64,000 nt of DNA, from NCBI RefSeq assembly GCF_012273895.1, contig NC_052119.1:8780705-8844704 (forward strand), given 5' to 3'. This DNA comes from Zerene cesonia (Eukaryota; Arthropoda; Insecta; Lepidoptera; Pieridae). The notes under the pieces were generated by a model, which did no database searches, was not told the origin of the DNA, and worked only from the letters and a program-made list of their open reading frames with translations. Below are positions 23,574-35,015 of the stretch, in pieces. A program made the position numbers and the translations under genes. Positions within the stretch are counted from its first letter, which is position 1. Every line of letters begins with the position of its first letter.

Positions 23574-26544
23574 TTCGATATTCTCTACGTTTGATGTATG
23601 CGTGTAATTGAGATCAATTCATAATTCAAACTCATTATATACTTGCAATTATCATGTCCTTGAACCCAATATCACGAGGGGTATTCACCGCTTCCCGTAG
23701 TGCTTCAGAAAACCAAACAATGATAAAAATTACGGGTGATTTTTCATTGTGTATTCGCTTCTTTGATGGTCTGTACCTACGCTTGTTACAATATTATACA
23801 AATACATTTTTATATACGAAATAAAGGTGTAATAAAGGTGGTGTAAATATAACTGCCCTCAGAAGAAATTACGTCTTTTTTTGGCACCAATTTCGACTTA
23901 ACCTTTTTAATAACATTTTGAATGCAGTAAATTTTTTGAGAAAAGCCCTTTTCTATTTTTACACGAACGCAAAGGAATAATACTATACTAATAGACAATA
24001 ATACTAATCAATAAGTCTTCCTGATATAAAACAAATTAGGCCCGTGGTATATTCATACAACATGAAGCACTCAGAGATCTCTGGCTGTTTAATGTTGTAT
24101 TCATCGGTATAAAAGAAGTTTTTCCGAACCGATCCAGTAGTTCCTGGTCGAGTTTATTAACCCAACAAAATAATCAAATACACAGCGATTATCGGCTAAC
24201 TAATATTAAAAGCACAACAAATAATACAATCAAAAGTTTTATTAATAAAGCAAAAAATCCCCTAGACCCCAGCGGCGACTCTTTCCGTTATCAGTTTCTT
24301 GACGTCATAATACGAGACCTCACTTACAAGTGTTTGCAGACGCTACTGATATTTGTTTATTTATTCTTTGTTGATAAAGATCAGAGTAAACATTTTATAT
24401 TCGCACTTGGATAATTAATTATCTGAAGTACCAGAGACGGTTTCGATATGTAATTTCGAATTTTGTTAAGTTACGAGTTAAATTGTAGAATATTTTTCTA
24501 TTTTCAAATTATGCTCCTATTTAACTATATATTAATACCAATAACCATAAATATATACTTTGATTAAAATACTAAATGTGTAAATAAAAGCATCATGAAT
24601 TATAACTGGACTAGTTTACCACTCTCGGCTTCGCCCGGATATTAAAAGATAATTCCAGGGAAAATAATCATTCACAGAGGTATAACGTATGTCAATCATT
24701 TTCTAGCCTCAATATCTGCAGACAGAAAAAATACAACGAAAACTCCGCACAATGACGACACATTCGGATTAATAACATTACCAAGAATTAACAGTAAATT
24801 AATATAACAATAAGCAGTGGTGGCTCAGTGGTGAGAACCTCGGACTTCAAAATCGATAAGTCGGGGTTCGAGACCAGGCGAGCGTGCACGAAAAAAATTG
24901 ATTTTTCAATTTATCTGCGCATGTGGATAATATCACCACTGCTTAAAACGGTGAAGGAAATCATCGTGAGGAAACCGGCATGTCCGAGAATCAAAAGTTC
25001 GACGACATGTGACATCTGCCAACCCGCACTTGGCCAGCGTGGTGGATTATGGCCTGAACCCTCATAGGAGGCCTGTGTCCCAGCTGTGGGAATATACGTG
25101 GGCTGATGGTGATGAATATAACAATAATAAACAATAATTATATCAACAACTCAATTTGAGATACATGTATCTACAAACAATTAATTTTCATTACGAAGTC
25201 TAATTAATTGAATATTAATTACAGTAGGTACAAGAGTAATTTGTGCCTACAATTAGGCAAATAAATAATAATTAAATTTTACTGCATTTCAATTTAATGC
25301 GTATTTAATAATTAAATCAGATGATGTCGTTAATTTAACATTAAGATAGCAGATAAACACAATATAGAACGGTTTCGTGTTATGACATATTTTGGTATTA
25401 CTGCTTGTCATTACCACTTTTTACCAGAAGAAATAATCATGATATTAATTAAAGCGATTTCTGTATAATCAATAAAAATTATAGTATCACAGTGTTTGTA
25501 ACCGAAGTCATTCAAAATGGCTTGACCATTTTTTTTTGAAATTTATTGTATTTATTCTATTGGTAATAACGATGCTCTTATAACGTTTGAGAGATAGAAA
25601 ATAGACTCTTACTCACTACAGTTAAATTACATAAAATTTACATTAGTACAAATTATAGTTCCTAGGTCTTCGCCAGGTTTGGGATAGGTGGTGATATTTT
25701 TCTTAATTTTCTCAATGTTTAAAGGTTATATTATTTCAAAACTACAAATTATCGGGCTAACAACGATCATAAAAACTGTAAATATTAGAAGGAACGACAA
25801 AATCTTTATAGCTTTTTCAGCAAGGACCTATTTTAGGGCTTGTTTTTTTACCATAAATACTATTAAATATATATAAATAAACTAAAATACGGTTTAAAAA
25901 TAGATACGTATACCTTACGTATATTCAGAGTATACGTAAGGAAAAAAATTATGTATGCACTGGTGGTCCTAATCAGAATAGTAAACTTATGAAATTATTA
26001 TCTTGTTACCGATCCATGATAAGGTACGAAGTTTAATTTGGAAAATAGATTTAAATCTGTCCTTTCAAAGTGGGTCAAAATTCAAAATCGAATCTAAACA
26101 AGTCTCAGATAGAGATATATATATGCAAACATACAGATGAAGCCAAGAAAAGCGTTTAAAAAAAATTTATATGATCTCATTAAACTATGTTACTAGAACG
26201 GTACTAAATTCGTAGTTCATTCAGGCTTCATTTTATTTATTTATTAAAACATCAAATTGATTACAGGATGAACCCAATATGATATTGACTTAATCTATAT
26301 TATGTACAAACTAATACTAAAAAAATCACCAAAATATATAAATAAAAAGTATTTCATTCGTTTCATATTGTTTATACCATTTATTTACATTCAACCTTAA
26401 TTATTTTATGAACTAACTGGACGTTTCATGATATGTACAAATTAAAAAAAAACATATCCAATAACACGATTTAATTCGAAAATTCAATACGACAGTATTA
26501 CATTAATAAATGCACGTTTTTAACGACTAATCATTAATTACATT
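23574..26544. other. Intergenic region with one SINE
   Basis: About 3 kb without a recognised gene. It contains a well-preserved family A SINE (24812-25115) and a short perfect inverted repeat at 25913-25941 (CCTTACGTATA / TATACGTAAGG). The rest is AT-rich and featureless. GGGGTATTCACC near 23679 upstream of the A-type gene is a weak Rel-site candidate only. Confidence 0.5.
24812..25115 (+). repeat. tRNA-derived SINE (family A), well preserved
   Basis: AAGCAGTGGTGGCTCAGTGG, GGGGTTCGAGACC, TGCGCATGTGGATAATATCA, CGTGAGGAAACCGGCATGTC, CCAGCGTGGTGGATTATGGC and a GATGGTGATGAA tail, in order. A and B boxes are intact in sequence. The open frame inside it is a by-product of the repeat. Confidence 0.88.
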
Positions 26545-27428
26545 TTAATGTCTTCTATTTTTTATATGTTCGTACACTTCATGTGCAGTTCCCGCTGCAC
26601 CGAGAACGCCAAAACCCTTTTTCTGAAAAAACAAAACATTTATTAGTATGAAGCATATAATGTTAATGGTTAGATATAATTATGTTGGTATGACACCTTT
26701 TAATTCATTTATAGTTTGATGCCCGCTCTTTTTTTAATAAGAATTGGTGACAATCTATACGTATTATAACGATGGAAAACATTTCAAAAAGAGTTATTCG
26801 AATGAAGACGAATTATTGGAATATGATTATTTATTAAATCATTTATATAATTGATATAGTTACATGTACGCTGATGTAATCGATCTATAATGTTACATTT
26901 TATGGAATAGTTTTAATATAAAATCATATTATATTGTATGGAAAATGTTTAATTAGCATTAACTCATAATCAAAACTTATTTTGTTTTATGTTGAAGTTG
27001 GCAAAATGCGAAACAAAGTCTAAAATTAATTTTAATAGCCCCATTCTACGAAAAGTCATACGTCATGCCAAATTACATAAAAATACTGTTTTAATCATTT
27101 GAAATAATATTTACAAACAACCATAAAATACTCAATTTTTACGTTACAATCCCAACTATACACAATATACATAGTAGGTACCCAGCTACTAGAAAATAAC
27201 TATTCTAATGTTATTTATTCATATATTTTCTACAAAACTCATCGACGTTAACAAATCTTTAAACACATTCTTCAAATTGATAACTGGTATTACAAACAAA
27301 AAACTTACAATAACATGGCCGCCCTTCTTAATAGCGTTGACGTTAACTTTTGGCGCGCTTTCCGCCGAGCCCGCGAGAAGCGAGAGCACCGCCATCACGA
27401 CCAACATAAAGAGACCTGTCAGCTTCAT
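26545..27428 (-). CDS. C-type moricin, 65 aa precursor, two exons (copy 1)
   Basis: Exon 1 is 27428-27309 (40 codons, donor GTAAGT); exon 2 is 26622-26545 (25 codons plus TAA), acceptor TTTTTTCAG; phase 0. Signal peptide MKLTGLFMLVVMAVLSLLAG, cleaved near SAESA or after Ala-Pro; the mature peptide starts (P)KVNVNAIKKGGHVI. Exon 2 encodes KKGFGVLGAAGTAHEVYEHI and KNRRH. This closely matches the C-type moricin-like group known from pyralid moths (KVNVNAIKKGG ... TAHDVYEHIKNRRH), with His-Val where that group has Lys-Ala, and KKGFGVL for GKGFKVI. Its exon 1 differs from copy 2 by only two bases, while exon 2 is much more diverged. A kappaB-like GGGTTTCCCC lies about 130-140 bp upstream. Confidence 0.95.
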
Positions 27429-27558
27429 ATTTACTTTTAAAAGATACTAAAACGAGTCCTTCTATTGACTTACAAGAACTTTGTGACTTTAAATGTACAA
27501 TGCTAGTATATATATTTAAGATTTTATGAGTTTTACGCAGCACCAATATAAATAAGCT

Positions 27559-27568
27559 GGGTTTCCCC
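27559..27568. promoter_or_regulatory. Candidate kappaB site, C-type copy 1
   Basis: GGGTTTCCCC (minus strand GGGGAAACCC) lies 131-140 bp upstream of the ATG at 27428. The core GGGTTTCCC recurs at near-equal spacing before the other two C-type genes, which makes a role in Toll/IMD (Rel-factor) induction plausible. Confidence 0.6.
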
Positions 27569-29325
27569 TTGCTTAATAGTGTTAACATTTTAATTTGGAT
27601 TTATCCCTTTGGAACATTTGTACAGGAAAGTGTTGCTATTGTAAAATTTTATATAGTTGTTTTGTCCAGTGACAGATATGTTTCCTTATGTTTATTTTAA
27701 TTTTGTGGTGAATTAAGGAATATTTATTAGCAAATGACCATCACAGTTATTTTTATTTTCATTCATTCATAGGCAAATTAATTTTTGTAACTCGAACGAA
27801 ATTATAAGTCCATAATTAAAAGTTGTTGTTAGTATCTGCGACAGTGGTAAGTTCTCGTTGACGAATGTTCGGCAACGTGGCCAATTTGAACATTTTCATA
27901 TTAAATGCTTGGATACGTAGCTATGGCGTCTTAGTTAGACAAAAAGTAGCTTAGAAATTCACAAATGTTCCAAAAAATAAATAATTTTGACAAAGCACCT
28001 ACAATATGAATTCGATTCAGAATAGCGTCTAGTATGTATCTTTATTGTACATTCCAGCTTATAAGAAAGTAACAAATAATGGGGATAGAATGTTAGGGAC
28101 GAAACACACTCGTAGGAACCTTCTCTAGCTAGCTTGTTATAATATATTATTAAAAATTATTTTAAATTTATGACTTTTGAAGTGCAACTTCTTTAGAATC
28201 GTTGTGATTTCAAACCTGATGCAACGGAAAAAACGACAGGTAAGACACGCAAATATAAAAATGTGTAGAACGAAGCCGGCGAAGGATGAGACAGAAATAT
28301 AAATACTATTTTATTTTCTTTTGTCGATTTACTGAAGTTTCACTTCTGTCGTGTGTGAATCGCACACACACCTTTTTTTAAACCTATAATCTACATAGAT
28401 TTATTAAAGTGAAAGATCTCGCTTACTCATCACATTAATATCTCGAAAATCCGTTTTAGAGACGTGAGATCTGGCAACGACCTTACGCTTCTGCAAATGT
28501 TCATGTGGTGGTCGCGCTTACCACATGGCCCACCAGATCCTTTGCCGACAAGAAATTTATGAAACCGGAAATTGCTCAAATACTTATTGCACTTTATTAT
28601 TATTATTATTAACCTCATAACTACAACTGCTAGCATCAATTTCAACACGCTGGGTATTTTTCAAACGATAGTAATTAATTATCAATATATTTAAATGTTG
28701 TAATTAGACTAAATACTTGTGTACACTGATAATAATATAACTCAAAATATTATATTATTGATTAAGTTATAAATTGGTGTATGTGTTCGTACATACTTTG
28801 TTTTAAAATAGCAAACATACAAAAAAAAATATTACTTTATAGGTAAGTTTTCATCAAGATATATATTAAAGTCTGTTTTTTGTCTCTTTTCTTTAATAAT
28901 ATCAAGAATTATCTTAAAAATAAGATTTAAGAGCACAAATTAGTAGGTATTTTTTAAAAAGTATAAACATAGCTAATGATTAGATACTAATATATAGATT
29001 GTATGAGTGTAGGTACAACATTCGTGGGTATGTTTGTTGCAATTAAAAGAAAACCACAGTTTTTTATGCAATAATTTTATTTATTTTTTAGAATTAAAAA
29101 TTCTTTTTCAAAATCTCAGATAGTTTAGTTAGGTTGACTTTTATAATAATAAAATAAGTTATTTTTATTTCTTCAAACCTCTAAATAACTTATATTATAA
29201 ACACTGAACGGGCTGTAAAGGTATGGAGTGAAAACAAAAATGCCTTGTTTTTCATAATATCTACAAAATAGTTTTACAATTGTTTTCATATATTTATGCA
29301 AAATATACTACATGTATGTATTGTT
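27569..29325. other. Intergenic region between C-type copies 1 and 2
   Basis: No gene seen. A minus-oriented family B remnant lies around 28440-28560 (ACGCTTCTGCAAATGTTCAT then GCGCTTACCACATGGCCCAC). A short TTATTATTATTATTA tract is at about 28596. The rest is AT-rich. Confidence 0.5.
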
Positions 29326-29779
29326 TTATTGATGTCTTCTATTTTTAATATGTTGATACACCTCGTGGGCCGTGCCGGCTGCGCCGAGAACGCCGAAGCC
29401 TTTTTTCTATAAAAAAAATAATAAAATAAAGTATTTAGTACGGTTAGGTTTCATTCAAATAACTATAGACGTACAATTTATTATCCATCTAATTTTATGT
29501 TCAAATGTCACTTAGCGCTCGCATCTACTGACGACGAGCGCTAAATATTAATTTTTTGCTGACTGTTACAAATTAACTCTATTAAATATTAAAAGATTAA
29601 TTAAAATCAGTAATTGATATTTATAAGTAAAATGATTCAATACGGAAAGTAAAACTTACAATAACATGGCCGCCCTTCCTAATAGCGTTGACGTTAACTT
29701 TTGGCGCGCTTTCCGCTGAGCCCGCGAGAAGCGAGAGCACCGCCATCACGACCAACATAAAGAGACCTGTCAGCTTCAT
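29326..29779 (-). CDS. C-type moricin, 66 aa precursor, two exons (copy 2)
   Basis: Exon 1 is 29779-29660 (40 codons, donor GTAAGT); exon 2 is 29406-29326 (26 codons plus TAA), acceptor TTTTTTATAG; phase 0. Exon 1 encodes the same signal peptide and mature start as copy 1, except AIRKGGHVI for AIKKGGHVI. Exon 2 encodes KKGFGVLGAAGTAHEVYQHI and KNRRHQ, one residue longer than copy 1, with Gln for Glu. The stop codon is embedded in CAATAAAAC, so an AATAAA hexamer overlaps it; this is probably not the working polyA signal, but it is odd. Upstream are TTATATATCG (about 29852-29860) and a kappaB-like GGGTTTCCC (29921-29929). The intron is only 253 bp. Confidence 0.95.
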
Positions 29780-29920
29780 GTTTATAATTATCTATTAGTT
29801 CAAATAACTCCGGCTTCCAAACCCCAAGTGATGTCTATTCAGCTACTTAGCGATATATAAGCAAAAAATCGTGTGCGTTTCTTACGCACTGGAAATATTA
29901 ATGCGTAACATTAGGTAGCT

Positions 29921-29929
29921 GGGTTTCCC
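29921..29929. promoter_or_regulatory. Candidate kappaB site, C-type copy 2
   Basis: GGGTTTCCC, minus strand GGGAAACCC, 142-150 bp upstream of the ATG. It sits in a promoter block that is shared nearly base for base with the 38.8 kb gene, although the residues just outside the core differ. Confidence 0.6.
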
Positions 29930-30507
29930 GTCACTATGACGAATTGGTAAGTAGCTTCAATCCCTTTAATCAGTAGAAGGAAGATTAAACAATCAAGTTC
30001 TAATATATTATGTCTATAAATACATAGATGTGAGTAGTGAAAACCCATTTCCATGAGTACCCATGTGAAACGATATTTTGTTATTTTATTGAATCTAAAT
30101 ACAAGTCGCACGAACCTTTACTTCTGCTGGAAATGTGTGAGGTCGGTATTCGAACAAACATCACGTATACTTATAACCCTTAGGTATAAGGAAACTGGTG
30201 AAAGCGTATATAAGTATGAATTCTACACAACCCCCTTTGCCCCGTCTCTGGTCGTCGGCAGAACACATAGTGCCAGTGGGAGTCTGACTTAACTAAAGGC
30301 CTTCGGCAATAAATTCTCCACTTATAAACATATGCAGATATGACTATAGCAATGCAGATATGCTTATTTGGAATCTTCAATTTGTATTTTGGAGATACAA
30401 TCTAAAGTTATAATATATATAGTATATATAGTTATATATGATAGGTATTCTGGATATTTATGTCTCATATATTATATTATAAAGAATGATTTAAATCGCA
30501 AATTAAA

Positions 30508-30737
30508 AAGCAATTGTGGCTCAGTGGGGAGAACCGCGGACTTAAAATCGACAAGTCGCTGGTTCGAGACCAGGCGGGCGTGCAAGATAACATCAGCATT
30601 GCTTATAACGGTGAAGAAATACATCGTGAGAAAACCGGCATGTCCAAGAATCGACTGTACTGGACCAGCGTGGTGGCTTATAGCTACCCTCGGAAGCCTG
30701 TGTGAGCATGTATGGGTGATAAGATGATGATGATGAT
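30508..30737 (+). repeat. tRNA-derived SINE (family A), internally deleted
   Basis: AATTGTGGCTCAGTGGGGAG (A box), GGTTCGAGACCAGGCGGGCG (B box), then CATCGTGAGAAAACCGGCAT and a GATGATGATGATGATT tail. The middle and the 'CCAACCCGCACTTGG' portion are deleted relative to the 24.8 kb copy. Confidence 0.8.
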
Positions 30738-31157
30738 TCAAATAAATTCATGTTGGATAAACCACCTATTTAGATTTCCAACTAGCTGTGCCGCGCTGTT
30801 TCACCTACGTTTGAAACCATAACATTGATACTTTTGCTAATAAGCATTTAAATTTTTACATCATCATTTTGTACTTAATTACTTGTGTAAAATCTTTACT
30901 CCTGTTATAAATACGAAAGCCATTTGTTGTATTATTATTTGTTTCTTTGTCATTCTTTCACTTCCAAATGGAGCGCTTTTATATTGCGATTTTAGCTTCT
31001 GGATATAGTAAACAGGCTAGTGAGATCGGCTTCTTTCTACCGCTGTGAAACATCCACACGGGCGAAGCCGCAGGCGAATTAAGAAAAAAATATTCATTTT
31101 TTATTAATATTTATTTATACATGAAACTAATATTACATATATTTTCAGAGATCGTAA

Positions 31158-32049
31158 CTATCCTTGATTTATTAAATTGCCTAAAGCGTCCAACGCGCTT
31201 AACGCTCCGAGACCTCGGCTCTGTAACAATAAAATTCATTAACAATACATAAACGTAAAATAAATAATATTATTTCATATTTTTTTATGACATAGCGGGC
31301 AGCTGAGCTGGTGGTTCGCCTGATGGTAAGCGATCACCCCCGCCCATAAACATTCGCAAAGGTAGTACCTCTGTGAATGCGCTGCCCGCTTTTATGGGGT
31401 AAGGGAAAAGGAAAGAATTAACGACTGGAAAGAAGGAATGGTAGTCCATTCCTTCTTTCCACTAGGACGGGTGAGGAAAAGGAAACAGTGGCATGCTACT
31501 ATTTCACGCCGGTTTTCTGTCGGGGTGTGGTACTTTCCGGTTCGAGCTGGCCCAATTCGTGCCGAAGCGTGCTCGACTCCCACAATAAATTAAACAAGAA
31601 CCAATAACTTATAGTAATATTATACATATTGTATTGTAATGTATGAATGTATGGGTCTACAGAACATCAATAAATAAATGAATTAAATTCTATTTAAGGC
31701 TTAATTTAGGAGAGACGGAAAAAATAATGTTGGGTATCATGATGTATACCTAGTGTGTGGCATCATTTTTTTGTCTTTTCTTCTCAGCTTCATTTTTATT
31801 TATTGCAGAAACGAAAAACTTTAAGTTTTAATATTATAATGAAAAAAAAGCTTTTATATTACAAACACTTTGCTGGCTAAAGATAAAATCGGACGTTAGA
31901 TTTCACTATTTTATAAACTCCAAACTACTTACAAGAACCTTTGCACCTTTCCCAACATGTCCCCAACGAAATCTAGGTGACGCTTCGTTGTATCCAATAA
32001 GAGCTGTTAACACCACCACTAGCATTACGAATAAGCCTGTAAGTTTCAT
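31158..32049 (-). CDS. RFRW-type moricin-related peptide, 59 aa precursor (copy 1)
   Basis: Exon 1 is 32049-31933 (39 codons, donor GTAAGT); exon 2 is 31220-31158 (20 codons plus TAG), acceptor ATTGTTACAG; phase 0. Signal peptide MKLTGLFVMLVVVLTALIGY ending NEA; the mature part starts SPRFRWGHVGKGAKVL, and exon 2 gives SRGLGALSALDALGNLINQG. The basic N-half with one Trp aligns without gaps to the INWK genes (Trp at residue 29 in both). The C-half lacks the TAHDVY motif and the basic tail of moricins and is hydrophobic and near neutral. Probably an antimicrobial peptide derived from moricin, but I do not recognise the subgroup. It faces the INWK gene at 32825 across 775 bp. TATTTAAATA at 32127-32136; TTTATT (polyA on this strand) at 31110. 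The intron holds a family B repeat. Confidence 0.88.
31270..31585 (+). repeat. Family B SINE-like repeat with an internal perfect hairpin
   Basis: AGCGGGCAGCTGAGCTGGTG, CCTGATGGTAAGCGATCACC and, at the far end, GTGTGGTACTTTCCGGTTCG and TTCGTGCCGAAGCGTGCTCG. At 31427-31460 GGAAAGAAGGAATGG and its exact reverse complement are separated by 4 bp, an inverted duplication not seen in other copies. It lies in the intron of the 31158-32049 gene. Confidence 0.75.
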
Positions 32050-32126
32050 GTTTATTTCTTTTGGTTTTTAGCTGAACTTAACGACTGTTTCGAAAATCGA
32101 TTGATGTTCTAAAATTGTTACAGTGG

Positions 32127-32136
32127 TATTTAAATA
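32127..32136. promoter_or_regulatory. TATA-like core promoter of RFRW copy 1
   Basis: TATTTAAATA about 80 bp upstream of the ATG on the minus strand. The same block occurs before copy 2 (35984-35993) and, as TATTTAAA, before copies 3 (40872-40879) and 4 (45867-45874). An initiator-like CATCAGTC or CATCAATC lies downstream in each. Confidence 0.55.
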
Positions 32137-32674
32137 GGCGCTCATCTCGATTAAATTAGGCCTTTGAATAGGAGTTTTATCACATCTATAATATATTTTT
32201 AATGGCTCAAGATAGGGTTTGTGTCGCTACGATTCTTAAAGGGATTTTTTGTTATTCGTAACACTTACTTACTGCGTACTACTTGCGTACTTTTTTCTTT
32301 GTTACCTACGGGTAATAAAAAAAAGATAAATCTATAACTAAGAAAATTACATAGCCTTTTGAAGAGTCCTACTGATCAAATGCTGTTAGCAAAATCATGG
32401 GATGAATTACGTGTGTTTATTTTTTACTAAAATCCAAATTGGTGGTAATATTCGGCATTGCCTTTACTTTAATTTAACTAGAGAATAGCGGTTATATGAA
32501 TAAAGAATTATCAAGTTTGTTATTAGTTTTAACATTTAAAAAAATATATAAATAATCGATTGAATAAAACCACTAATCGCAACAAACACTAAAATACATA
32601 ATCATTTATATCTTTGGGTTTTCTATTCATTTGTAATTGGGGACAAAATTCATAACAGCTTTATAACGAGCGAT

Positions 32675-32684
32675 GAGAATCCCG
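32675..32684. promoter_or_regulatory. Candidate kappaB site, INWK copy 1
   Basis: GAGAATCCCG (complement CGGGATTCTC, a good Rel-site match) within a conserved block GAGCGATGAGAATCCCGAAC. It lies 141-150 bp upstream of the ATG at 32825. The block is kept in three further plus-strand genes, far beyond the surrounding conservation. Confidence 0.6.
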
Positions 32685-32824
32685 AACTCATTAAACAAGT
32701 ATCAAATGCGTTTAAATACATATTTCATCTTAACAAAAGTATCATTATTTAAATAGGTATCACTGAGATAGCAACTGATAGAGAGTAATTTAATTTTATA
32801 TTTTATTTACAACTCAGAATAAAT

Positions 32825-32938
32825 ATGAACATTTTAAATTTTATTGTCGTACTGATGGCGGTATTATCAGCTCTTATGGGATACAATGATGCGGCAGGAA
32901 TAAATTGGAAAGCCATTAAAGAGGGGGGTCAAATTATT
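32825..32938 (+). pseudogene. INWK-type moricin-related gene, exon 1 only; exon 2 apparently lost
   Basis: A 38-codon exon 1 ending ATT|GTAAGT encodes MNILNFIVVLMAVLSALMGY, NDAA and GINWKAIKEGGQII, only two codons different from the intact copy at 36610. The intron matches that copy for about 100 bp, then diverges near 33035-33060. By about 33093 the sequence (TACTATATGAAAAGCCTAAG) instead resembles the region more than 400 bp beyond exon 2 of the intact copy (about 37588). A mariner-like element containing the N gap follows directly, and past it the homology to the distal region resumes (34261 onward). Exon 2 is therefore probably deleted, not merely hidden in the gap. If exon 2 lies in the gap, this would be a functional gene. 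Confidence 0.65.
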
Positions 32939-33124
32939 GTAAGTATTTAATACGTTATTTCATTTGTGTTGAATCAATGCTGAGTTACATTAAAATCGAT
33001 ACAGCAATACATATTTCTTAAGATCGTGATTTTTACAAGTAGTTTTTGTTAATCAAACACTACTTGTAAAAATTTAGTTCGCTATTTACCTTACTATATG
33101 AAAAGCCTAAGCCAACCTATTATA

Positions 33125-34260
33125 CTTAGTCTGGCCATAAATACTGTTACACTTAATTATAAAAAAATATTACATTTGAATTTCGAATCTGTNNNNNNNN
33201 NNNNNNNNNNNNNNNNNNNNNNNNNNNNNNNNNNNNNNNNNNNNNNNNNNNNNNNNNNNNNNNNNNNNNNNNNNNNNNNNNNNNNNNNNNNNNNNNNNNN
33301 NNNNNNNNNNNNNNNNNNNNNNNNNNNNNNNNNNNNNNNNNNNNNNNNNNNNNNNNNNNNNNNNNNNNNNNNNNNNNNNNNNNNNNNNNNNNNNNNNNNN
33401 NNNNNNNNNNNNNNNNNNNNNNNNNNNNNNNNNNNNNNNNNNNNNNNNNNNNNNNNNNNNNNNNNNNNNNNNNNNNNNNNNNNNNNNNNNNNNNNNNNNN
33501 NNNNNNNNNNNNNNNNNNNNNNNNNNNNNNNNNNNNNNNNNNNNNNNNNNNNNNNNNNNNNNNNNNNNNNNNNNNNNNNNNNNNNNNNNNNNNNNNNNNN
33601 NNNNNNNNNNNNNNNNNNNNNNNNNNNNNNNNNNNNNNNNNNNNNNNNNNNNNNNNNNNNNNNNNNNNNNNNNNNNNNNNNNNNNNNNNNNNNNNNNNNN
33701 NNNNNNNNNNNNNNNNNNNNNNNNNNNNNNNNNNNNNNNNNNNNNNNNNNNNNNNNNNNNNNNNNNNNNNNNNNNNNNNNNNNNNNNNNNNNNNNNNNNN
33801 NNNNNNNNNNNNNNNNNNNNNNNNNNNNNNNNNNNNNNNNNNNNNNNNNNNNNNNNNNNNNNNNNNNNNNNNNNNNNNNNNNNNNNNNNNNNNNNNNNNN
33901 NNNNNNNNNNNNNNNNNNNNNNNNNNNNNNNNNNNNNNNNNNNNNNNNNNNNNNNNNNNNNNNNNNNNNNNNNNNNNNNNNNNNNNNNNNNNNNNNNNNN
34001 NNNNNNNNNNNNNNNNNNNNNNNNNNNNNNNNNNNNNNNNNNNNNNNNNNNNNNNNNNNNNNNNNNNNNNNNNNNNNNNNNNNNNNNNNNNNNNNNNNNN
34101 NNNNNNNNNNNNNNNNNNNNNNNNNNNNNNNNNNNNNNNNNNNNNNNNNNNNNNNNNNNNNNNNNNNNNNNNNNNNNNNNNNNNNNNNNNNNGTAATAAA
34201 TGTTATTTGCAGTTAACAATTTTCTTTTTTCTTTATTACAATATTTATGGCAAGACTAGG
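33125..34260. mobile_element. Tc1/mariner-like element containing the assembly gap
   Basis: Left end CTTAGTCTGGCCATAAATAC (from 33125) and right end (complement CCTAGTCTTGCCATAAATAT, up to 34260) form imperfect terminal inverted repeats: about 22 of 27 positions match. Each end is flanked by TA (33123-33124 and 34261-34262), the target duplication of Tc1/mariner elements. The inside is nearly all N, so whether a transposase is present is unknown. Confidence 0.7.
33193..34192. other. Assembly gap, 1000 N
   Basis: Exactly 1000 undetermined bases, a placeholder length, so the true size is unknown. It lies inside the mariner-like element; the long open frames across it are artefacts. Confidence 0.99.
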
Positions 34261-35015
34261 TATATTACATAAAACTATACGGCTAATGTCAGTCAGGCCG
34301 TCAGTTGAACGGCGTCGTAAAAAAGCTAGGCTGTTAATGACAACTCTGTCATATATACATCACCTACAAAACATAAATATTTAATCGTTTTTCCACTCAA
34401 AATTAAATGGTTATATTTAATATTAAATATCTCTGCAAAGTTGCATCTAGGTAGCTATATCAGAGATATTTATATTATAGAAGAGATATTTTATAAGTTT
34501 AGATATGTTATATTGTGCTGGCACCTATGCAACAGCTCTGCCCAACATCAGATTCATTTCAATAGTTTATGTGTGATAGAATAACAAACATCCACTTCCG
34601 TAATTGAAACGTTTGATTTTTGATATAATGTTTATGATGAATTGAACATTTTACTTTTGTAATTAAGTTACTAAGACGAACCTCACTTTCAGTACTCTAA
34701 AAATTGAATGAATTTAATTTTTAAATCGTTACTCATGTGATAAATACGCAAATTGTTTGTTTGTTTTATTATTTGTTTCTTTGTTTTTCACTTCACAACG
34801 GAGCGATTTTATGTTGTGATTTTACTGTCTGGATATAGTGAAGAGGCTAGTTAGATTGGTTTATTTCTATCGCTGTGAAACATCTCATTCCTAGGTAAAT
34901 ATCCACAGGGGCGAAGCGGAAGACGGAAAGTTAGTTAAAGAAATAAATACATTTTTTACTAATATTTATTTATTTATGCATGAAACAATTATTACTTACG
35001 TTCCATAGATCGCAT

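Noticed and set aside
24828..25067. Open frame of 79 codons
   Set aside because: Lies wholly within a tRNA-derived SINE; the same frame recurs in other SINE copies.
25913..25941. Short palindrome CCTTACGTATA / TATACGTAAGG
   Set aside because: An 11-bp inverted repeat in AT-rich DNA, far from any gene start; not enough to claim a function.
33098..34219. Long open frames on both strands near 33.1-34.2 kb
   Set aside because: They run through 1000 N; only a few real codons flank the gap.
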